Source of the DNA: Mesocentrotus franciscanus
Taxonomy: Eukaryota > Echinodermata > Echinoidea > Camarodonta > Strongylocentrotidae
Direction: 5' to 3'
Length of the DNA stretch: 64,000 nt
NCBI GenBank assembly: GCA_037976565.1
Contig: CP137683.1
Coordinates: 14,775,699 to 14,839,698, forward strand
This document shows, piece by piece, positions 37,301 through 49,300 of this stretch (positions are counted from its first letter, which is position 1; each line of letters starts with the position of its first letter). The notes beneath the pieces were generated by a model. It made no database searches and was not told the origin of the DNA. It saw only the letters and a program-made list of their open reading frames with translations. Position numbers and translations under genes: made by a program.

Positions 37301-40300
37301 TTTTTCTTTTAAATCGAAATAGACCACAGATATGAAGTCGCCCGATCGCAAATATTAATATCGACAAGATCCCTACTGTGTTATTGGGACAACCCCTAGT
37401 CCCCCTTATCCCCTTCCACATCCCAACACCCCCCTTGCTCGTCCAAATCGCTTGCCCCCTGACGAGGTATGCCAGGTACGCCACTGGGGAGGGGAGGGAG
37501 GCAAGGCCTTTCGGCTCCCCGATCCACACGTTGTTGGCGGGATTAATCGCAACTGATCTCCCTTCTTTTCACCCTTTTCTTTTCTTCTTCTTCCTCTTTT
37601 TTGTTCCGTTTTAGCTCTCCTCTTTCCCTTTCTCTTCCTTCTCTCTTTTTTTTTTGTTGGCGGGGGCGGGGGGGAGGCAAGGGGGGAGGCAAGGGCCTTT
37701 GCCCCCTCACGATCCACAACTTGTAGGTCGGAAAATTGCATCTGATACCCCCTTATTTTCTTTTCTTATTCCTCTTTTTTCCCTGCCCTTTATCTCCTCT
37801 TTTCCCTTTTTTCCCCTTCCTTCTCTCTTATTTTTTTGATGGCGGGGGTCGAGGCAACAGCCTTCGAGGCAAGGCCCTCTCAGCCCCGATCTCCTTCTTC
37901 TCACCCTTTTTTCTTCTTATACCTCTTCTTTCTTTCCCTTTCTCTCCTCTTTCCCATCTTTTCCTTCTCTCTCTTTTTTTTTTCTTTCTTTTTTCTCCCT
38001 CTTTCCCTCTCTTCCTGTCTCTCACACACCTCTCCATTTTCTTTCTTTCATTTTGTCTTTCATTTTCCTTTCCCTTTGTCTTTAATTCTTCCTCTCTGTT
38101 CTCCTTACTTTCTCTTTCCGACAGAAAGTATGCGTGTGTGTGTGTATGCATGGGATGTAACCCCCTCCCCTCTCCCCCCTCTCGCACGCTTGAATCCGGC
38201 TTCACTAGTTAGGCCGGTTCGGGCGTCCCTACACTCCTCTGTACTGACCTGCTAATATTTCAACTTGAACCAAGACTACCTTTGTTTCTTTCGCGTGCTT
38301 ATACATATTCATTTCTATGACGTCAAATTGGAAGGTAATACTGTGACCCAGGAACTATCCTCTACCGTCAAGTCAATTTTCGCCAGGCACCTGTAAATTT
38401 AGATCCCTCTGTTCCGTCTGTGAAGCTCTTCTATTGGGTCCATAGTCTACTAATTCAGTTAAACCAGATGGGACTAGAAACATAGTCTAAACATCACCTC
38501 GATCTAATTTCCTTTGTGGAAATCGACCGTGCTCAAACCCGGGGTTGTTTTTAAACCCCCTCTGCACTAGTTTGGCATGGAGGGATTAGGCCTCCCTGGG
38601 AGCTAGGTCACTGGCAGGTGGTTATCTCATCAAAACAGCTCTCACTTAGACCCCGTTCTCATTCACTTCGTTGGAGCGGTCTAACTAAGACCCGTTCCTC
38701 AGGAGCGGTTCTTAGGTGAGTGAGAACGGTCAAAGTGGTCCAGGAAGTGGACTTCTGGACCGCTCCAGAAGACCACCTCGGGAGGTGGTCTTGAGGAACG
38801 GGTCTTATTAAGAGCGGTTTGGAGCGCTCTAACGTGCAGTGAGAACGGAAGCGTACTTTGAACGGAAGTGGTCTAGTGACGTTGCACGCGAAACATGTAG
38901 TACGGTACATACGCTTAGTATTCCGCGCGCGAAAAATGTACTCGCTGACCTGAGCTGCCATAGCAACAAGACCACTTTGACTCGTGGAGCGGTTTGAGCC
39001 ATAAAAAACTGCTCGGAGTGTGAACCCTCGCAAACCGTTCCTCAAGACCCGTTCCTCTGGAGCGGTCTAACTAAGACCACTTTCAAAGTGAGTGAGAACG
39101 GGGTCTAAGATACTATGTCCCTTTTGCCATCAAATTCTGTAGAACTTTGCAGGAATTATGAATATGTCATGTAAGTCCTATCTGTGAAATTTAAACGTTA
39201 GCAGTGTCCTAATATTCAAATTATGCAAGGAAACCCGTTTACTTGCTAGACTTCACTGTCAGACACTATTGAGTGACTGACTGGCTTTTTTCTTTGGTAA
39301 TAACATACATAAAATGAGCTGTAAAGGGTACATGAGCATTTGTCTACATCAATAACCCACTTCTTGTAATGGCCAAAATTAAACTGATTGAATCTTTGCG
39401 CAGCACAAAACGTACGACCATTCGGTACAATGGTCTGAAAATCAGACTATTACTTACTGGCTCTATAGCACTTAAGTCGATTCGACAACTAATAGTCGTT
39501 ATTTTCCCACTTAAAGACATTTTCAAGCCCCCCTTTTTTTAGGGAAGCTCTAAATTAGTATTATCTTTCAAATGCCGTTGGAATTTGACCTTTTCATTTT
39601 TTTGGCCTGCAAATGGGACATAGTACCTTTAACATAAGAAAAGAGGCATCATGGGGAATCAACGGGTACCGCTTAGGCATTGTTGGATTTATAGAGGGCG
39701 CAAGTAGCTATAAGTAGTGCAGTGGGGCTTTAACTAAAATTCAAACCCGGTGTTGGGTTTACATTTTAAAAGAATAGGGACATTTGCGTTATGTGTACTG
39801 TAGACACGTATTCGATCAAATTATTTTATACCCCATTGCGCTTTTTGTGCAGAGGAAATAGATCAGGAAGACAAGATACGTGAAGAGGAAGATAAAATCC
39901 AGTCAGCTACAGAGATGCAGGTGAGTATTTAAAGAGAAGGTCGAGTTCTCGTTAAGTTGAAAACTAATTTCTGAGATTTTCCGTTCTTTTGATTTCTAGA
40001 TGTATGTGGAAGATGGTTGGGGCAGTGTGGATTATTAAGCGGCACAGTTTCTTTAAAATTGCTCTTGAGGTGCATTCATATTTGAAATATGACAAGAAAT
40101 GGTTCAAACTTTTGACCAAAATTTTGATGCCCCATGTGCGTGTAGTCCCATGCATATACCCATATACCCATCAGGGGTGCGTTTTACTGTATGTGATTTT
40201 TTTTTAGAAAGATGCATGAATTTGTTACCATTTTGATGATTCCAAAAACTCACAGTACACAATTATTCTGTACTGCACATTTTATCTTTCCCCAAACCCT

Positions 40301-43300
40301 CTCGACCACTTCTTTCACAATCCACTCACCCGTACTCTTCTTTTAGTTTAAAACAAAAGGTAAAGGTGTGTCATTTTGTTTCAATAAACCTTTCACCATT
40401 CAAGCTAGAAAAACAAGGATCACTCTGTCGTATTATCAGTATCAAAACTTTTTGGATATCAAATCTAACAGTGTTATGTTCATGTGAGTTTTATCGGCTT
40501 TCCAATTTCAAGGACCTATTCAGGACTACTAACATTCCTTTTCAGGACTACACGTACACACACTCAAGACTAGATGGAACTTCAACTGCGCGCAGTCGAA
40601 AATGATGCCTCCGCCATAGAGCAATGTTAAAAACCAAAGTGGAAGCAATTTTAAAATTCAAGTTTGATTGTAATCCATCTCTTGGTTCTAATGATAACGC
40701 GATCACGAGCTATTTTAGGATACATAATAATCTCCCTGTGACCTTTGACCTCGTGACCCCCAAATCTAATCAGTTCATTGGCTCGGCAAGATACATACAT
40801 GACCCCAGTTTGGCGGTAATCCATCAATCGGTTGTTGAGATAATGATCAAAAGCTATTTTGCAAACATAATAAGCCCGGTCACCTTTGCCTTTTGACCTC
40901 GTGACCCCAAAATCTAATCAGTTAATTGGCTCTGCAAGATACATACATAACCCAAGTTTGGCGGTAATCCATCAATCGGTTCTTGAGATAACGCGATCAC
41001 GAGCTATTTTTTGCATACATAATGAGCCCTGTGATCTTTGACCTTTGACCTCGTGACCCCAAAATCTAATCAGTTCATTAGCTCTGCAAGATACATACAT
41101 GAACTAAGTATGGCGGTAATCCATCAATTGGTTCTTGAGATAACCCGATCACGAGAACGGGACGTACGTACGTACATACGGACGGACAACCAGAAAACAT
41201 AATGCCTCCGGCTACTTTGTAGCGGAGGCATAAAAAAAAGATTACCGACAGTCCTTTTCAGGACTCCCCAATCCCCCCTTTCTCACATGGTGCAACCGTA
41301 AGCCTACTGTATATTCTTAAACTGTTTGTTACTTTAAGAAGTGACTTTATAGAGGAGTCTGGATATTTGAATGTTTTAACTGAAATGTGGCACCATTTAA
41401 ATACTGTGAATCATCAATATGACTGAGTTGTGTACTTGGGTACATATACCCATGGGAAGGCATGTCATATTAGAACTCTGCCGCCTTCACTGGTTTGAAC
41501 ATGTAGGGTTATAATACCATCATCTATTTGCCCTGTTTTATTCAATATAAATAAATAAATCATATCTCTCTATCTTTATCTTTCTCTCTATCATTTTCGT
41601 CTCCTCCATTGAAAACGATAGCATCGTAGAAATAAACTAAGTAATCACCAATTGTTCAGGACGTCTTCATCGGGTGTGGAAAACTCCCAATAAAATCGAT
41701 CAAACAATAAACACATTTCGGTTGTGAGACTTTCCGACTAGCTCGAGAATGGATTGTGGTCCCTTGTTGGCCTCTATAACAGAGCAGATAGAATCTTACC
41801 ATGAAGCTCGAAAGAAGCAATTTGTCAACCTCCGAACAGAGATCAACGAGAAGGAACACCAGATGGAGGAACTCAAGGAGTAAGTCCTTTAAAAAAAACT
41901 CTGTATAGTGTTAGTGCTTTGTGTCAGTGTCGAAGTGTCTAGTGTGTGTAGTTTGTTTTTTACAGACGTTTCTCAATCAGATATGATTATTTGTGTCTGG
42001 GGACAAATCTTTAATGTCACCACCGTTCGCCTGAGCCAGTTTGTAGGCGAAGACAGAGAGCTGACCAAGTGAACGCACCGCTAGACCAACTCGTATATCT
42101 CCCTGTGCTAAATGAGAAGGAAATACAGATTTTTAAGAACTCAGGGAGGCGTTAATGCTTAAGGCCGGCTCACATAGTAGCGGCAAAGACCCCGCGAAAG
42201 GCAACGGACGTGAAAATCACAAAATTTTGGCGGCAAAGCGACGGCAAAAGGGGAAAACCAAGATTCGCTGACGGGAACGACCTTCAGCGACAACACGACG
42301 GCAAGGGACGAATGGCTGCGGCAGGGAATGGAGTCTAGCGACCAAAATCGGACGTTGTCTGGGCGGCGAGTGACGATGTCTCGACGGAGCCCGGCAACAA
42401 GGGACGAGGTCAGACGGCTGGCAGCGGATTAGTTGGGGCAAGGAACGACGGCTGACGGTGGGTTGCGGCGACGATGACGTGACTCAGTGGCCGACATCAA
42501 AGCCTGTGTGTGTGCGGGTCACTGACGTCACAAAACGTGAAAAATCGCACTAAAAGTTTAAAATCGTGGACCATCGTTGCAAAATCGTAACCCATCGCAG
42601 ACCACCGTTGCAATGCCGCAGGTACTCGCAAACGACCCGCCATCAACAGTCATCAACCGTCAATCTCCGGCCAAAATTCGCAATCCATCGTCGCACCAAG
42701 GTCGTAACAATTTCGTTACTTGCCGCTCAATGTGTCCTCAGGGTTCGAGATGTGACGTCACTTGCCGTTGTTTTGCTGGCAGTGGTCGTTGACAACGATA
42801 ACGACAACGACTACCAACGACCTCAAAACGACTAGAGACGGAATCGCACGGCATGGAACCGTCAAGGAAATGAGGGTTGCGGTCTCCAACGAAATCCAAC
42901 TGATAATTTCGACCGTCTGCGGTCGCTAGCGGATTCGTCAGCGACAATTGAAGGCAACACACGATGAATGGCGGGAAATTCAATATTGCAATTCGCAGCT
43001 TAAAGGTAAAGACTAGTTTTGGAAACGCCCCTCTCTCAAAAAAAATGAAATGGAAGCTCTCATTACCAATCATGTGAAAGAATATGTTTCGACTAATACT
43101 TGATGATACAAATTTTGCCGTGAAAGTCGGGAAACCGCCTACTAATTGATATATTTGGTAAATTGGAACCAAATAGATATCGCGCACGTGGTCGCGTAGT
43201 CCCATATACATCTTTCTGTGTACAGTGCTTGTAACTTTACCAAGACTGGGCCAAATTTCTTATCATTTTGATGATTCCAGAACCTTGCAGTACACGCCAA

Positions 43301-46300
43301 TACTTATATGCTAGATGATCAACCTTTTCTGATCGATTACACAACGTTTCTTTCACAATGCAATCGCATGACCAGAACTGGTCTTTATCTTTAACGTAGC
43401 TTGCGGTACCCCCTTAATCGTCATAGTGTGAGCCGGCCTTTACTTGGTCAATGAAAAAGAAAATCCACATTGAAAACTTGAGGGGATAGTCTTGTCTGTG
43501 AAAGATGCTAGAGTTTGTTATGAAATTAGGGTGCTAAGTGTTTGTTGTCGGAAGCAAAATACATCTTAATGTGTGAGTGAATTTTCGTTAAACTCTAATT
43601 AATTTTCTTTTTTTACATATTTTTTAATTGCTATTTGTTGAAGATCATTGAAGAGTTAGTCCCCCAAACTTCTGACTGATTTTGTACATGATGTGATTGT
43701 TATTTGACAGTGTCAACCAGCGAATGACCCTTCAACACGAGAAGCTACAGTTGGATTATGAGAAGCTCAAGATTGACGAGGCTGAGAAGGCTGCTAAGCT
43801 CATAGAACTCAGGTAAGAATTAGCGGATATTTTTTTAACAACATTTTCATATTTATTTGACAAAGAAAGCCTTGCCTTTATCTTTGATGTTCAAAATCAA
43901 GTCGTGAATCATGAAGTTATATGTATGTTGTACCAAGGAATAATTTGAGATCATGACCAAAAAAAAAAAAAAAAGGTACGATTGAAAACTTACCGTGATG
44001 TTTTGTGACTTATTTTATTACTTATAGTTTTAACCAAACACATTCAAGGCAAATCTATAAGTCTCCTTACGATCTTACTTGCTAAAAAAAAAAACAACAA
44101 CAACAACACTTTAACAATGCCACCTGGTTAAAAATAACATGTGATTTGTTGATCTCCACAGCCAACAGTTTGACAGACGTGAACAGGCCAAGCAAGACTA
44201 CAAGGGTCTCGAAGAGACAGTAGTAAGTACTGTAACAACCAACGAATCACCCTTTAGAGCAGCTATTATTTTTTCTATAAAGCTTATCTTGTGCTCTGGT
44301 AAATTTGATTGCATTAAAGATACTATGTCGCTTTTGCAGCCAACATCAAATTCTGTAGAACTTTGCAGGAATTATGAATATGTCATGTATGTCCTATCTG
44401 TGAAATTTAAACGTTAGCAGTGTCCTAATATTCAAATTATGCAAGGAAACCCGTTTACTTGCTAGACTTCACTGTCAGACACTATTGAGTGACTGACTGG
44501 CTTTTTCATCTTTGGTAATAACATACATAAAATGAGCTGTAAAGGGTACATGAGCATTTGTCTACATCAATAACCCACTTCTTGTAATGGCCAAAATTAA
44601 ACTGATTGAATCTTTGCGCAGCACAAAACGTACGACCATTCGGTACAATGGTCTGAAAAACAGACTATTACTTACTGGCTCTATAGCTCCTAAGTCGATT
44701 CGACAACTAATAGTCGTTATTTTCCACTTAAAGACATTTTCAAGACCACTTTTTTTAAGGGAAGTTCTAAATTAGTATTGTCTTTCAAATGCCGTTGGAA
44801 TTTAACCTTTTCATTTTTTTGGCCTGCAAATGGGACATAGTACCGTTAAGTGAGAACTTGTTTGATTTAATTCCGAGTTGTTTCTTATGCAGTACAGTGT
44901 GTAGATAGGTTGTGTAGGTTGTTTAATCACCATCAAGATGGCTTACAAAAACTTGCTTGAAAGGAAGTTGAAAACCACAACTTACTTTTGCACATAGAGA
45001 CTACGTGGTGAGCATATGGGTCGTGGCGTCCAGCTCCATTTCCTTATCTTTCTTTGCTCAGTATTCAGCTACCATACATTTTTTTTTAAACCAAAATTGT
45101 TAAGCAAACATTATTTATTTTTAGTTTTGAACCCCCAAGTTTAACTTCATTTGATTCTGTTAGAACGTAATAGCCTTTGAATTTTGTTTGTGTAACATAT
45201 ATTGATTGGCTCATTGAGAAGAAGGACTACGGTCTGGAATACCATGCTTGGATTATACCGTGTGAGTCAAAAAAAGTTTACACCTAGAAAATTGCTTATT
45301 ATTTTAAAAATCATCTATGAACAGTAAATTATTATACATCCAATGAAAGAGCGTTTTATCCCGAATCATTTGGTATCAATTTTGTGTGGTATGTGTTCAC
45401 GCTTGGATGAACAGGAGGCATTGTTTGCGATAGTGCAAAAATCGACTTGCGCCAAAGTGATGCCTACAGTATGTGATATGTTGGGATTAAAGTGAGAGAA
45501 TTAATTGAATGTATCAAAAGAAACTATGCATTGCATATGCTTTTTGCAGAAGCAAAGTCACACACACGTGCGCACAAATGTTCGTTGATATTTGATATTC
45601 GATATCAGATATGTGTGGCATGATTAATTTTGTTAGGGATGATATTTGGATCTGCAATAACCGAATTAATACCCAAATTCCAATTGTTTTATTCAAACAA
45701 CACATATTAAGTAAAGAGCCTCATGAATATTAATAGTGTATTCAAAATAGCTTTACAACAATTAAAGAAAGTTACGTTTCCATCGAAACATTGATTGAAG
45801 AATTTCATTCTCTCTTTTTTTTAAGGCCAAGGAGCTTCAGACGCTACACAACCTACGCAAGTTGTTCGTGCAGAATCTGCAGAATAGGGTGAAGAAGGTG
45901 AGAACTTTAATTCAAATTCAAAGGGTGCCAGTCACCTAAAGGCTTGTTGTGATATGACGCGGTAAACCGCCGCAAAAAAACACCCTCAGTTGTTTTTCTT
46001 TACGTGCATGAATGCCAATTGCGCGCAACAATGCTCCCGTGTATATTCACTGAGCCTGTTGTTATAAGACACATTTTACTTTTTCATTAAAAAAAACATG
46101 GCAGTATATCACTTCATTTCTGAACGGGGCTCTAACTCTTTGCTAACCCTCTGGCCAACCTTTGGAACACACAGTGGACTGCCACAGTCATCTTTTGTCA
46201 CACGTTTTGTGTTCATGTATATAATCCTCTAGGCTATTCATCCATGGGGAATAAAGTTTAGGAAATATTTCTGTGTAGCTAGAATGTATAAAATTTACTT

Positions 46301-49300
46301 CAAAAACTCTACCTAGCATTCTATGGGTGCAAGGTTAAGAAGTAGGAAGGAAATAAAAGACAACATAAAAACCCTTCCTGCCTAAGGAACCCAAGTCAGA
46401 GTTCAGTTCCTTGCAGGCCCTATTGTGTGCTAGAATGGTTGAGAGCAAGTATTAATTCTATGTAATGTAATTAGAGTACTAAGGTATTTGTATCCTATTG
46501 AAAGGAGATGATGAATATAGGATAAATGCAACAAGGATGGTCTCAGGAATAGTTAGGAACCCTGAACCTCCGTGAAACAAGTCCCTTGCTCTAACCACTG
46601 AGCCATGTGTGCTTTACTCCATCAGGCTCTAAAGGGCGGCGATTGTGACGATGACTCTGGAGGAAGCCAGGCACAGAAACAGCATATCTCCTTCTTGGAG
46701 AACAACCTGGAAAAACTCACCAAAGTTCACAAACAGGTAAAACATTTGAGAAAGAAACAAAGTTGTAATTGCTATTTGTTACAATTTAAATCCTTTCACC
46801 GAAATAGAGGATGAAATATTTTTCAGAATACCACCCTTTATGTAGATGTTTTTAAAACGGTTAAAGATGATGGGGGATGAAGGATGAAACAAATCAGTTG
46901 ATACCAGCAATGGAATAAACATGAGACCGAGAGAACTTGATGTCAGATGTCAAAAGAAGAATAATGGAAAGGAGAGTTGAGAAGAGAAGATTTAGTATTG
47001 TTACGAGATGATAATACAGGAAGAGTGTCAGATTTAACCCAGCTTATTCATTTTCTCTTTTTTTTCACGCCAGGACAAATGGCTGCAAATGTACGCTATA
47101 TGTGTTTGACTCCTGTATATACAACATGTAGCGCTATGTAAATGATTTGGTATTGTTATCATTATCAGGTTTGCAATCATGGTCTAAACCGTCATTTATA
47201 TGTTTCTTGATTTAAGTTGTTGCGAGACAATGCTGACTTGCGATGCGAGCTGCCCAAGCTTGAGAAGCGTCTCCGAACCACATCGGCACATGTCAAGGCC
47301 CTGGAGATGTCTCTAAAGGTTACCAAAGAGGTCGCCATGCGTGATCGCAAGAGGTTTGTACCTTATCCCATTTTGTTGGTATTTGTTATTCTTGCAGATT
47401 ACGGAAAGAAATTAAGTGATGATATTGTTAAACCAGAGAAAACATGAGAACATACCTGCACATGTATATACAAACTCCTCTCTTGATACAAGGGAGAGAT
47501 AGAGGCCATGGTATTATTGATATATGTAGAACTCCCCGAGGGGGTTTTACCTTTTAACTTTACGATCTCACTAGAAGTAGCACACGGTCTAACAATCAGG
47601 TTGTACAATTAAATATCGGCGATTTAATAAATATATCAACACAAATAATCAAGGTTTATATAATCAAAATAAATACACAAATATACTATCATACCACAAT
47701 TATCAATCTTAAAAAAGCGAACACGAAAAGTATCATCAAATGAATCGGCAAAGCGTTCTAACTAAATAAATCAAACCAAATCAGCATCCACGGTGAGGTC
47801 AGTAATGATGATGCTGGCGATGGCGACGATGATGGTGATGTTGATGACCAAGACGATGATGACGGCGATGATGTTGGTGATGATGACGGCGATATGATGA
47901 TGAAGATGACGATGACGGCGATGATGATGAGGTTGTTGCTGTCGTTGTTGATGGTGTCGGTGACGATGATGATGAAACAGTCAATAGACGAATCAAGTGA
48001 TGATGTCGATGTCGATGAAGATAATGACAATGATGCGATGGCGATGACGATAATCAACGATTCAACAGAACACAACGGATGACGGCGATTGAAGAGACAG
48101 ATGTGAGAATACGGCAAGATGAAGATAAAATGACGAGTCCATCAATGTGAGATTTTAAACAAATTTGCCGTTAAAGTCGTCAAAAATAAATGAGTCAACT
48201 TTGTGATCTCTGAGGTATGCATGTTGATTCGGTAATATTGAAATGTTATGAAACTGACGTATATTTGTTCTCAGGAGTCAGGACCATGTTTAAGTTTTGA
48301 GGGGGTAACAGCTAGGGTTGATATTTTCCCCCAAGTTAAGCGAAGGTGATCGCAGGTATTAAGTTACTGCACGACTGCTAGCCACAGCAGCCGGCCCGCT
48401 GCCGGTCCGCGCCCCAGGGATGGACCTCCTAGGGCCAAATGCAATTGCTGAATGTTCCGATCAGTAGCGTACATACATTATACAGGAAGAAGAAAAAAAT
48501 TGACTGTGACGAAAACGATAAAATGAGAGAATGGAGATATAAATAGCTGAATTTTCATTATCTGTTCATTGTATCCATGGGTGGTATTCTCTTAAGTTAA
48601 GCCGGGACTAAGTCCAGACTAAACAAGAATTTTAGTTCACACTTCTATGGAATGCTAGGTTTCATCTTCCTCCTTCAATATTCGTGACAAAGATAATCTA
48701 CCAAAGACTTTATGGAAATTCAGTTCATACTCATATTATCTTTTCTTCCCATTTCATTGCAAAATTAATTTTTTGGACACTTTTCATTGCAGGATTAAAA
48801 TAATCTGTACAGGGAAAATGAGTTGGCAACAGGCACTCCATAAAAGTGTGAACTAGTTAAGCCGAGCTTAACTTAGTTCGCGCTATCGGAATACCACCCC
48901 ATATCTTTAAAATATTCTCAGACTTCTTCACGTACTTCACTGAGAAAGAAAAATTGAAAAAAATAAATATCCGTGTCTGCATATAGGAATAGAACTAGGA
49001 GTAGGAGCCAGAACCAGGGGGCTGGGGGCTACAGCCCTTCCCCCTAAGATTCTAAAAGCAGTGATTTTCGGGCATTAATCGAAATTCCTAATTTTCGGGC
49101 AAACCTTGGTCTACATCGATCTAGAGGAAACCTGTAGCTATCAATTGGTACCAAATCATGATAAGCATTGCACCCCTTATACAAATTTCTTGAAGGGAAT
49201 GTGGCACCCCCTTTCCTCCGGACACTAAATTTTCTGACAAGCTAAAAAAAGATTCCTCAGCATTTTTCTTTTGCCGTTTTGTCCAAAGGGGGGGGGGGCA

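Larger units (their letters stand above)
31093..38395. repeat. Pair of about 100-bp inverted repeats bracketing 7 kb
   Basis: 31093-31190 and the complement of 38293-38395 share ggtagaggatagttcctggg and tattaccttccaatttgacg without visible change over about 75 bases. The pair encloses the 4.6-kb element. They could be the ends of a larger element or two inverted solo copies. Confidence 0.75.

Noticed and set aside
37378..38255. Open frames of up to 158 codons on both strands
   Set aside because: Pro/Ser/Phe or Lys/Arg/Glu-only products of polypyrimidine repeats.
42217..42835. Arg/Pro-rich open frames
   Set aside because: Inside the TTA-flanked inverted-repeat element; GC-rich repeat translation.
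47758..48117. Ser/Ile-rich and Asp/Met-rich open frames
   Set aside because: Caused by the GAT-type trinucleotide tract.
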